Origin: Dryomyza anilis
Taxonomy: Eukaryota > Arthropoda > Insecta > Diptera > Dryomyzidae
Assembly: GCA_951804985.1 (NCBI GenBank)
Contig: OX638132.1
Span: forward strand, 86,680,696 to 86,744,695
Length of the DNA: 64,000 bases
Reading direction: 5' to 3'
Of this stretch, positions 43,375 through 54,100 are shown piece after piece; position 1 is the first letter of the stretch; each line of letters starts with the position of its first letter. A model generated the notes under the pieces. That model did no database searches. It was not told where the DNA came from and saw only the letters and a program-made list of their open reading frames with translations. Both the position numbers and the translations under genes were made by a program.

Positions 43375-43680
43375 AAAGAAAATATCAAGAAGATTTTTCG
43401 AAATAAATTAATTTATTTTATTTTCGGGATATGGAACAATATTTTTTTTTAATAAATGTTAAAAAAACAATTTTTTTTAAAACAAAATTATTTATAATTT
43501 TTTTATTTCGAATAAATGTCTAAAAGTTATATCAAATAGAAAAATTTAGATTTTTTTTTTATTTAGAAAAATAATTATTTATAATTTTTTTTATTTCGAA
43601 AAAATATATTTTTCGAACAACAAAATTTTAGTTTCACCAAATTGATGATAAAATCATATCAGAGATGTTTTGTAGTAATT
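43375..43680. repeat. Low-complexity A/T with TTCGAA palindromes
   Basis: A simple AT tract with TTTTTTTATTTCGAAAAA-like words, of the same character as 10855-11060 and 50640-50830. Nothing coding. Confidence 0.6.
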
Positions 43681-43684
43681 AGAG

Positions 43685-43840
43685 ATGGGCACGTGAGTGA
43701 GTGAGTTTTGACTCACACTCACTCACGCTCACGAAAGAATATTTCTAATCACGCACACTCACTTGCTCTACTCACATTCACTCACAATCACGTGAGTAAA
43801 ATTAAGATTCAATCACAATCACGCGTGATCACCCATATAA
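43685..43840. repeat. CACTCAC / CACGTGAG cluster, copy 1
   Basis: Dense CACTCAC repeats plus TCACGTGAGT and CACGCGTGAT palindromes. The second copy at 44630-44760 shares the order CACTCACGAAA, TCACAATCACGTGAG, CAAAATTA.GATTCAATCAC and AATCACGCGTGAT. CACGTG is a bHLH/E-box core, but the cluster is more simply a diverged minisatellite. Confidence 0.75.
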
Positions 43841-43854
43841 TCGAAAAATTAAAA

Positions 43855-44080
43855 TCAGCAAAAATCAAAAATTATATCAGCAATTAGGATAGCAAATTTA
43901 ATGAAATTTTGGTCAAACTCTATGGGGAAGAATTCTACGGGAAAGAATTCTACCGGGTAGAATTCTACGGGAAAACGTTCTACGGGGAAGATATAAATAA
44001 TAAAAATGTTCTTTATATTAATAAAATCACAAAATCTTGGCACGAGTCGTGCACGGCTCCAGCTAGTTATCAATAAAAGA
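43855..44080 (-). repeat. GAATTCTACGGGAA minisatellite and ACTAGCTGGA end
   Basis: GAATTCTAC(C/G)GGG-type repeats at 43925-43990, then GTCGTGCACGGCTCCAGCTAG at 44047-44067. It is the inverse of the arrangement at 4055-4090 (CTAGCTGGACCCGTGCTCGA, GAATTCTTCCCCGTAG). The two loci define one dispersed element end. The minus-strand open frame (PVEFFPVEF repeats) is the simple repeat translated. Confidence 0.65.
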
Positions 44081-44084
44081 ATAG

Positions 44085-44625
44085 TTCAGGATAGAATTAA
44101 CCAGGGAGAAATTGACTTTGGGAAAAACTATTTTTGAAGCGATTTTTTTGGTTACTACATTTATAACTCGAATAAAATCGGGACCCCACACGAACCTCTG
44201 GAACAAACTAAAGTTAATAAACAAAAGGAAGTCAATACAGAGTTATCATGTATAGTTTAAATTGAAAATTAAACTTTTTACAAAAATGCGTATATCGAAA
44301 AAAAATGAGTTCCATGAAAGGTCGTATGAAACCAAGCTAAAACTATTGACATGACCCCACAAAAATTGACTAGCCCATACTAAGTACGGCCGGTTTGCAG
44401 GGGTTTGATAAATTGTTGACTGAAACCTTGCAACTTATGCTGAGTTGACGAAGAGAAAGAAAGTTGACGAAGAAAGGGTTTGATTTTTTATAGTTCTGAA
44501 ATCTGGACAGTCGCCTTCCCGAAGCCTTCTGAGTTCAAGGGGTGGTCCTACTTGTTCTGTAGTTCAGCAAAAAATATATAAAATCGCAAAATAATAAAAC
44601 TGAGATTTTTTTATTAAATGAAATA
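44085..44625. other. Non-coding stretch
   Basis: No gene or repeat boundary recognised. Confidence 0.5.
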
Positions 44626-44629
44626 TTCG

Positions 44630-44765
44630 ACTCTCGCATACACACTCACGAAAAAATTGTACTCACGCACACTCACTCACGGTATTTTTTGGTCTACTCA
44701 CACTCACTCACAATCACGTGAGCAAAATTATGATTCAATCACAATCACGCGTGATTCGGAAGATA
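44630..44765. repeat. CACTCAC / CACGTGAG cluster, copy 2
   Basis: The same motif order as 43685-43840, about 950 bases away in the same orientation; probably both belong to one larger element or arose by local duplication. Confidence 0.75.
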
Positions 44766-44947
44766 TTTTGGGCCCTGTTAGGTACTCAAATACTACACTC
44801 AGAGAATTTTGACAGATAATTTGTTAAACACACTCGAGTCAATTTTACATGCACCTTTTAGCTATGGAAAACAACAACAATTCTATGAATTAAACAGATA
44901 TTCATGTTAACTTTACATTTTCAACTATTAAAATTTAGTATCACAAA

Positions 44948-45251
44948 TCGCGGTAGCTCAGTGGTTAGTGCGTTGGACTGCAAGCCGAAAGGTCCCCGGT
45001 TCAAGTCTGGACTGGGGCTAACAACATCTTTTCATAGAAACATTTTTCTATACCGCGCTACCTCTCGTCAGTAAATGGCAAACCTACGAGAGTAAAACCA
45101 TTGCCTATGAAAAAGCTCTCATTCGCCGTTCGGATTCGGCAATAAACTGTAGGTCCCACCGCTTTGAGTACAAATATAACACGCACAGCTCAAAATGGTG
45201 AGAGAGCTCGGCCGAAGTTCTATACAGGACTGTAGGCCAAACTATTATTAT
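44948..45251 (+). mobile_element. tRNA-derived SINE, copy 4, full length
   Basis: The head reads GCGGTAGCTCAGTGGTTAGT and the B box GGTTCAAGTC. The body is nearly the same as 26125-26437, with a TTATTAT-type tail. Target duplication TATCACAAA at 44939-44947 and 45252-45260. The high similarity between copies 3 and 4 suggests recent mobility. Confidence 0.92.
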
Positions 45252-45261
45252 TATCACAAAA

Positions 45262-46354
45262 ATCACTTAGCATGATCAATCTGTTTGAAAAACCTATAAT
45301 ACTAAAAATGTCTTCATGTTACGGAAATCAAATTCTGTAACCTGAAGAATCATAACACTAAAATTTGTGGTTTATCACTTAGAGGTCTAGGTCAAACATG
45401 CTTTTATTTTCAAATGACTATATTAAGTAGCTATCAGAGCTATTAAAATTCAAGAATATCATCTGACGCTATTAGTTTAATTACAGCTGACTTAATAAAT
45501 ACCACTAGACACTAATGTAACACAATGCACCTGGCGTCGCTCATTTGGGGTTCTTTTTTTTATTTTTTTTTAAATTATTATACATTTCTTTTACTACAGT
45601 TGGTGTCATTTTTACACAGTTTTTTTTTTTTTGCGCCGTATTTCTCCGGTGTCACATTCGTCGATCTCATGGGAAACTTAATTATTTATTTAATTCGTTT
45701 CATAAATTAAATTTTCTGCAAAATGCACTAGAGCATAGTATAATGTCAACTCATTGCCACCGAATTCTTTAAAATGTTTCGCCTTAATGTGCATTTAAAA
45801 GAATTTTTATTTATTCTCAAAAAAAAAATATACTGCTGGAGAATATTTCATAATATTTAGATGACTAAATAATTCCAATTCAAGTCACTATTTCAATTTA
45901 CTATTGCTCTATTTTATACCTTAATTTCTAATATTCGCGTTTATATATATTTGAAATACATAAGCAAAAGTTAAAAGAAATTTAGAAAATAAGTACCAGT
46001 GAATTATAAAAACCAGAAGGCAATAAAAATTCTTGGTTGAACTATGCGGTTGTTTTTGAATGTCTGCGGTTGGTGTTCGATAAATTTTGGACATTAGGAA
46101 AAGAAATAATACTAACTTATGTTTTATTACATAGACTGTCTAATAACTTTGTATAAATATTTTAATTATTTTAAAGTCTTAAATTAAACCTAAACATACG
46201 CTATTTTATGAGAAAAATCTAAATGCTAAATAGACAAATCAAAACAAGAAACTATTAAATATTTTATATATTATACTATATTATTTCTCAATACTGAATA
46301 TAATAAGCCCTAATTCAGGAAATAATTCAAATTTCACAGCACAATAAGAAAAAA
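45262..46354. other. Intron-like non-coding stretch
   Basis: No gene recognised. T-rich tracts at 45556-45635. The region around 45480-45780 looks unique. Confidence 0.45.
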
Positions 46355-48018
46355 TACTCACAATCTCAGTATGATTTTACGTTGGTCCGGATTCTAATCA
46401 CGACCTCATACTCAGTTTTTTCAGATTGTCTCAAGATTTTGATTAATGACATAAAACAAATATATGGTAATTCTCGTGTTTTTCTACATATTTTGTACTT
46501 TGAATTTCAGATTTGAGTTTTCGATCTGATTTCTTTTTATTTCCATTGAGAATACTTCAGCTAATATTTTTAAATAGACCACATAAAATTCGAAATGATC
46601 TGACCAAATTTATGACCAGTCAAATGCAAAAATATAAATTTTAAAGTTATTATATATTTTATATCAGACTTGATCTATAAATCTATGCTTTATCTTACTT
46701 TGTTTTGCAAATTGATCAAATATTTAGACATCTTAATTAATAAATTAACAGAAAAAACAAAAATTTACATCAATACAATTAAATAATTTGCTAAAACGAC
46801 TATTTAATTAATTGCATTAACTATCGTTTTTGCTGAGCACAGGATGCGTCGTGAGAACTCGAGCTTGCAGCGAATGAACGCCGGCAAACAAACAAACGAT
46901 GGAATTTTTGTTTGCGCGCATATTATTCCCATTTGGTATATGCCCAGATATACACTTACAGAGCTTGATCATCCTCTATGTGTGTCGTCAAAAATGATAA
47001 TGATGGTGACAATGGTTTCATATTAAATTATGCTTCCAACTTCATCATCAGAAAAGTACATGTTATGTACTTTCACAAGAATTTATAACATTATTTTTTA
47101 ATTAACTGAATGAAAATTATAAAGACTGTGAAGATAATAATAATTAAAACGTCGACCATACCAATTAAATAGTTTGCTATGTATGCGAAGTCCTAAATTG
47201 GTATATTTTTGGAAGCAAATCACATTTTTAGCGAAAGTATTTGCTAAATACATTAGAACTCGTTGCTAGACTAGTTAATGGTACAAAATTATTTATGGTT
47301 GCTGTATTTACGTCGATTATTTTTTCTGTGAAAGCAGTAAAATACTTAATTATGTTTTAAAAATTTGAAATTTTAGTAGGTGATCTTTATTTGACTCTAT
47401 TGTAGGATACTGTGGCAAATCCATGGAAAGTAATACATTTATGCAAAGCTGAATTCTACACGTTTAAGATTTTGTTGAAATTTGTATGAATAATTGATTG
47501 ACCAAAAAATTATATTGATTAAACGGAGCATCATATGAGAAAATTCAAATAAAAAAGTCGAATACTAAAATTTGTTTTTAAATTTGGTTTTAAAAATTAC
47601 GCCTTAAGATTTGTAAAACCAAATTAAAAATAATCATACAATTATGAATGTAGTTTCACGTATAATATATACATTTATTGAATTATAAAATCTGTATATG
47701 TTCTACAAAAAATAATAGATTCAACTTAAAATTAATATTTTTTGTGTTTGACTGGTCATCACTTTGGTCAGATCAATTCGAATTTCATGTGGTTTATTTC
47801 AAATTATTAGCTGAAGTTTTCTCAATAGAATACAAAAGAAATGTAATCAAATATGTAAAAATTTAAAGACCAAAATATGTAGAATAACACGAGAAATGCC
47901 ATATATGTGTATTACATAATAACTCAAAAACTTGAGGCAATCTGAAAAAACTGAGTATGAGGCCGTGATTAGAATCTTGAAGTCCTTCGGAAAATCACAC
48001 TAAGATTTGTGGATAAAT
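46355..48018. mobile_element. 1.66-kb element with long terminal inverted repeats
   Basis: The left arm, about 46360-46690, and right arm, about 47670-48005, are inverted copies. TTCTAATCACGACCTCATAC faces GTATGAGGCCGTGATTAGAA, and further matches run through AGTTTTTTCAGATTG, TCTCGTGTT, TTAGCTGAAG and CCACATGAAATTCGAA (inverted on the other arm). Arms of about 340 bases are typical of foldback-type or long-TIR non-autonomous elements. The interior, including a more balanced stretch at 46840-47040, has no recognisable transposase. No target duplication was resolved. Confidence 0.8.
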
Positions 48019-48196
48019 GCAAAAGGCCTCCATTTTTTTTGTCTAGTTTATTATTCTATTTTAAATATACCATGAGAAAGATGTCAGCAGTATGCAGGAC
48101 TGATTCGACTCAAGTTTTTAGAAGAAAAGTTTCATGAATTTACTAAGTAAATTTAAAATGAAATAGCGTTATGGAAAAAGTCTCTTTATCATTATG

Positions 48197-49198
48197 ATAT
48201 CGTCATTGTCATGCCAAAGGGACGAATGTGCATTTTTAAAATTGTTGGGAAATCAAATTTTAAAATTTGAAGTGCTTTAAAAGTTAGCAAAATTTATATT
48301 TATTTCAATTTATTCTGTTATTTTGGTTTATTTGTCAATTATTATGACGTATGTAAAATATTTTTAGATTTGGACAACCTACTGAATTATAAAGACGGAT
48401 TTTGTGAGACTATATGCTGATCAAAACGCAAATATTTTTGTTTTTTATGCTATATATTATTATATATAATATTAGCGCAAGATAAAATAGTGATGTAAAG
48501 GCATTAATTGTTTGTTTTTAAAGCACATATCGATCTGCATTATTAATTAAAAATATTTTGTCAAACATATTTTTTAATTAAGGATGCCAATCGATAGGTG
48601 CCTTAAAAACAAACAATAAATACCTTCACACCACTATATTATCTTGCACCAATAAAAAATGAAAGCAAAAAAACGAAGAAATTGTAAAAATTGAAAATCT
48701 TGTCATGCCAAAAGGGCGAATCTTTTCGTTTTTTTACTATAACTCTTTAATGGTATTAGATAAATAAGTGATGTAAAGGCAATTATTGTTTGTTTTCAAA
48801 GCACCTATCGATCTGCATTATTAATTACAACTATTTTCCAAAAAAAATATGCAAATAACATATGACAAATTAATGTTTGGCAAAATATTTTTAATTAATT
48901 ATGCAGATCGATAGGTGTTTTGAAAACAAAAAATAAATGCCATTACACCACTATTTTATATTATACCAGTAAAAGGTTATGGAGAAAAAACGAAAATATT
49001 CGCCCTTTTGGCAAGAAAAGATTTTCAATTTTTCCAATTCGTCCTTTTGGTTTTGTCTTTTGTGGCTAGAATATCCAACAAAATGAGACGCTATTTTGGC
49101 ACATCATACTTGAGGATAAACTACATTTAAAAATGAAAAAAAAAAACGCAAATGTCAAAAATTGCACATTCACCCCTTTGGCATGATAGTGACGATAT
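48197..49198 (+). mobile_element. 1-kb TIR element with two internal palindromes, copy 2
   Basis: A full-length partner of 31652-32671 with ends ATATCGTCATTGTCATGCCA and TGGCATGATAGTGACGATAT. The first internal palindrome (about 48440-48680) has a shorter loop than in copy 1; the second (about 48705-49015) is kept. Substitutions are scattered, so the copies are old enough to have diverged. No coding frame. Confidence 0.88.
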
Positions 49199-49199
49199 A

Positions 49200-50555
49200 T
49201 TCATAATTTAAAAGCAACATATTCCTTATAATAAACCTTTCTTAAAAAAAGTAAAATTTAACTTTGCTGTTTTCTATGGGCATTCAGACCGAAATTCAGA
49301 ACATAACAATATTGATATTTTCGACTGTGCTATAATTTATAATGACACTCGTAATAGTGCGGACAAATACTAATTGTATCTATTAACACATAATGCAAAT
49401 AATAAAACGCGCCACTTAAACCAATTGTCAAGTGTTGTTTGTTCAAAGGAAAATGTTCAATTTTAAAGGCCACCCATTAAAATTGATTTTTATTTGTTTA
49501 CGAACAAGTACAAATACAAATATTGAAATATCGAAATTGCATAGTGCAAGAGCAGAGCGTACAAGGCAAAAATAAAATCATAAAATATCAAAAGACTTTG
49601 TGCACATTATTAACCCATTAAGTGCCGCAACATTAAGTGCAGCAAATACTGAAAGAATCAATGAATGAATATAGAATTTAGCAAAGTTGTTTTGATTACT
49701 TGAATTTATTAGAAATTTTTTTTAGTTCAAATATATGAGTTCAAATATGTGAGGCGAAAATATGCAGCAACAAAATTCGTAAAATCCGCGCAATATTTAC
49801 TGAATTTGGAATTTGCCATAAATTTGCAATTTTATGGCTTCGAAGTAAAGCAGCTTTTGACTGGTTGGTAGTTGTTGCTATAAATACGCGCCAGAAACAA
49901 AAACAACTAAAATTTATACTATGACCCATATATTTTAATTTTATTTTAGGCATATAAATGAAAACCATACAAATTATCACGTTCCACACACAGCTGATAA
50001 ACATTGGTCAGACCATCGATATGCAAATTTATTTAAGCATTTTAATGGAAATAATCAAAAACGTTTTTTTTTTTTATTTCTGACAATGCATATTAAGCAG
50101 CTTAAAGGTAAAACATCAAAATACTGCACATTGTATGCATAAATTACACTATAAAACTAAATTTAGACTATTTTTATAACGTGCACTATAAATTTAGAGG
50201 ATGTATTCCATTGATTATCCATTTGTTACATCATGAATTATATTACAACCGTCTGTCAGTCTATTGAAATCACGGAAAACGAAAAGGTTTAGCTCAATGA
50301 GCCCAAGAACTTAGATTACTTGTACACCTACGTTATCTGGTATACAAAATGGGCATAATCGGTAAACGAAGCACATATCTTCTATATAATATATCGTCGT
50401 TGTAGAACGAAAAGTCACCAAATACATTTTTATGAAAAACTTAAATTTCGAGTTTGTTGATTTATATTATAAAATGTAACTGATGTATTTTTAAAGTAGA
50501 AATATCAGTTGATAGATTTGCAGTTTCTTATCATGTGGTAAAAAACTGGAGATCG
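49200..50555. other. Intron-like non-coding stretch
   Basis: No gene recognised. 50260-50365 contains the repeat remnant shared with 1400-1480. The minus-strand open frame near 49741-50004 has no similarity I recognise and lies in unique AT-rich DNA. Confidence 0.45.
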
Positions 50556-50559
50556 TCAA

Positions 50560-50830
50560 TATGATGAAGTGTATGTGAATAAAACATTTCATCATTTTAA
50601 TGAACAATACATAAAATACAACATATATTGAATAAAAAATGTTCGAAAAAAAAATCAAACAAAATTTTATTTTCGAAAAAAAAAAAATTTTTTTAATTCT
50701 ATTTTACTAAAAAAACAATGTCGAACAATTTTTTCGATCAAATTTTTATTGAAATTAACTTTTTAAAGATTTTTTTTTTCGAACTTTGTTTTTGAAAAAC
50801 ATTTTTTTTTTTTTTTTTTTTGAAAAATTC
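50560..50830 (+). repeat. AATATGATGA repeat with TTCGAAAA low-complexity core
   Basis: The inverse of 11275-11365, followed by an A/T low-complexity core at 50640-50830. Same family as 10655-11420. Confidence 0.6.
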
Positions 50831-51157
50831 GTAAAAAAAGTTAAAGTCACCCAGTATCATTTAATCATTTGAGTTACAGAGCTTTTTGTTTATTTTCATA
50901 ATTAATATTCACAAAATATATTTTTTAAGTATAATTTATCGTTACTATGTCCAATAGGTACTGCATATTAAAGCTATGATTGTTAAAAATTATAATTGAA
51001 GAAGTTCTTTGTTTCTATTTTTCGTTCTCATTAATGTTATGGACAGCACATGTTCATGTTTTGAACAGATTCGAAAAATCTGAAAAGTTTTTTCAACCTG
51101 TCTACAAGTTTTTAATTTAAATTACATTTAGTGATTTTTAAATTTTAAACTATTTAC
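50831..51157. other. Junction spacer before the large satellite
   Basis: AT-rich, no recognised feature. The tandem array begins abruptly inside a unit, at about TTGATCGATTCGAATAAT. Confidence 0.55.
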
Positions 51158-54100
51158 ATTGATCGATTCGAATAATTTCTGAAAAATCCACCTATAAAAT
51201 ATGCCAACTTTGACCCCTCTACGACGCTCCGTTCTCGAGTTATGAGCGTTTAAAGAAATATTTGAAAGACTCTAAGATTTCTTTGGATTCCGTTGATCGA
51301 TTGGAATAATTTAAAAGACAAATTAAATCTGAAAAATCCACCTATAAAATATGCCAACTTTGACCCCTCTACGACGCTCCGTTCTCGAGTTATCAGCGTT
51401 TAAAGAAATGTTTGAAAGATTCTACGATTCCTTTGGATTCCGTTGATCGATTGGTATAATTTAAAAGACAAATTAAATCTGAAAAATCCACCTATAAAAT
51501 ATGCCAACTTTGACCCCTCTACGACGCTCCGTTCTCGAGTTTTGAGCGTTTAAAGAAATATTTGAAAGACTCTACGATTCCTTTGGATTCCGTTGATCTA
51601 TTGAAATAATTTAAAAGAAAAATTAAATCTGCAAAATCCACCTATAAAATATGCCAACTTTGACCACCTATAAAACTTTGACCATCTATAAAATATGCCA
51701 ACTTTGAACCCTCTACGACGCTCCGTTCTCGAGTTATGAGCGTTTAAAGAAATATTGGAAAGATTCTACGATTCCTTTGGATTCCGTTGATCGATTGGTA
51801 TAATTTAAAAGACAAATTAAATCTTTAAAATCCACCTATAAAATATGCCAACTTTGACCCCTCTACGACGCTCCGTTCTCGAGTTATCAGCGTTTAAAGA
51901 AATGTTTGAAAGATTCTACGATTCCTTTGGATTCTGTTGATCGATTGGAATAATTTAAAAGACAAATTAAATCTGTAAAATCCACCTATAAAATATGCCA
52001 ACTTTGATCCCTCTACGACGCTCCGTTCTTGAGTTATGAGCGTTTAAAAAAATATTTGAAATATTCTACGATTTCTTTAGATTCCGTTGATTGATTGGAA
52101 TAATTTAAAAGACAAAATAAATCTGCAAAATCCACCTATAAAATATGCCAACTTTGACCCCTCTACGACGCTCCGTTCTCGAGTTATCAGCGTTTAAAAA
52201 AATGTTTCAAAGATTCTACGTTTCCTTTGGATTCTGTTGATCGATTGGAATAATTTAAAAGACAAATTTAATCTGAAAAATCCACCTATAAAATATGCCA
52301 ACTTTGACCCCTCTACGACGCTCCGTTCTCGAGTTATGAGTGTTTAAAGAAATGTTTTAAAGATTCTACAAATCCTTTAAATTCCGTTGATCGATTGGAA
52401 TAATTAAAAAGACAAATTAAATCTGCAAAATCCACCTATAAAATATGCCAACTTTGACCCCTCTACGACGCTCCGTTCTCGAGTTTTGAGCGTTTAAAGA
52501 AATATTTGAAAGACTCTACGATTCCTTTGGATTCCGTTGAACGATTGAAATAATTTAAAAGAAAAATTAAATCTGCAAAATCCACCTATGAAATATGCCA
52601 ACTTTGACCCCTCTACGACGCTCCGTTCTCGAGTTATCAGCGTTTAAAAAAATGTTTCAAAGATTCTACGATTCCTTTGGATTCTGTTGATCGATTGGAA
52701 TAATTTAAAAGACAAATTAAATCTGAAAAATCCACCTATAAAATATGCCAACTTTGACCCCTCTACGACGCTCCGTTCTCGAGTTATGAGCGTTTATAGA
52801 AATGTTTCAAAGATTCTACGATTCCTTTGGATTCCATTGATAGATTGAAATAATTTAAAAGACAAATTAAATCTGAAAAATCCACCTTAAAATATGCCAA
52901 CTTTGAACCCTCTACGACGCTCCGTTCTCGAGTTATGAGCATTTAAAGAAATGTTTTAAAGATTCTACAAATCCTTTAAATTCCGTTGATCGATTGGAAT
53001 AATTAAAAAGACAAATTAAATCTGCAAAATCCACCTATAAAATATGCCAACTTTGACCCCTCTACGACGCTCCGTTATCGAGTTATGAGCGTTTAAAGAA
53101 ATGTAAAGATTCTTTGAAAGATTCTACGATTCCTTTGGATTCCGTTGATCTATTGAAATAATTTAAAAGAAAAATTAAATCTGCAAAATCCACCTATAAA
53201 TTATGCCAACTTTGACCCCTCTACGACGCTCCGTTCTCGAGTTATGAGCGTTTAAAGAAATGTTTGAAAGATTCTACGATTCCTTTGGATTCTGTTGAAC
53301 GATTGGAATAATTTAAAAGACAAATTAAATCTGAAAAATCCACCTATAAAATATGCCAACTTTGACCCCTCTACGACGCTCCGTTCTCGAGTTATGAGCG
53401 ATTAAAGAAATGTTTGAAAGATTCTACGATTCCTTTGGATTCTGTTGATCGATTGGAATAATTTAAAAGACAAATTAAATCTGTAAAATCCACCTATAAA
53501 ATATGCCAACTTTGACCCCTCTACGACGCTCCGTTCTCGAGTTATGAGCGTTTAAAGAAATGTTTGAAAGATTCTACGATTCCTTTACGATTCCTTTGGA
53601 GTCTGCAAAATCCACCTATAAAATATGCCAACTTTGACCACCTATAAAACTTTGACCATCTATAAAATATGCCAACTTTGAACCCTCTACGACGCTCCGT
53701 TCTCGAGTTATGAGCGTTTAAAGAAATATTGGAAAGATTCTACGATTCCTTTGGATTCCGTTGATCGATTGGTATAATTTAAAAGACAAATTAAATCTGA
53801 AAAATCCACCTATAAAATATGCCAACTTTGACCCCTCTACGACGCTCCGTTCTCGAGTTTTGAGCGTTTAAAGAAATATTTGAAAGACTCTACGATTCCT
53901 TTGGATTCCGTTGATCTATTGAAATAATTTAAAAGAAAAATTAAATCTGCAAAATCCACCTATAAAATATGCCAACTTTGACCACCTATAAAACTTTGAC
54001 CATCTATAAAATATGCCAACTTTGAACCCTCTACGACGCTCCGTTCTCGAGTTATGAGCGTTTAAAGAAATATTGGAAAGATTCCTTTGGATTCCGTTGA

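Noticed and set aside
43855..44073. Minus-strand protein with PVEFF repeats
   Set aside because: It is the GAATTCTACGGGAA minisatellite translated; no other support.
49741..50004. Minus-strand 87-codon frame
   Set aside because: No similarity recognised, AT-biased, no splice or promoter context; probably chance.
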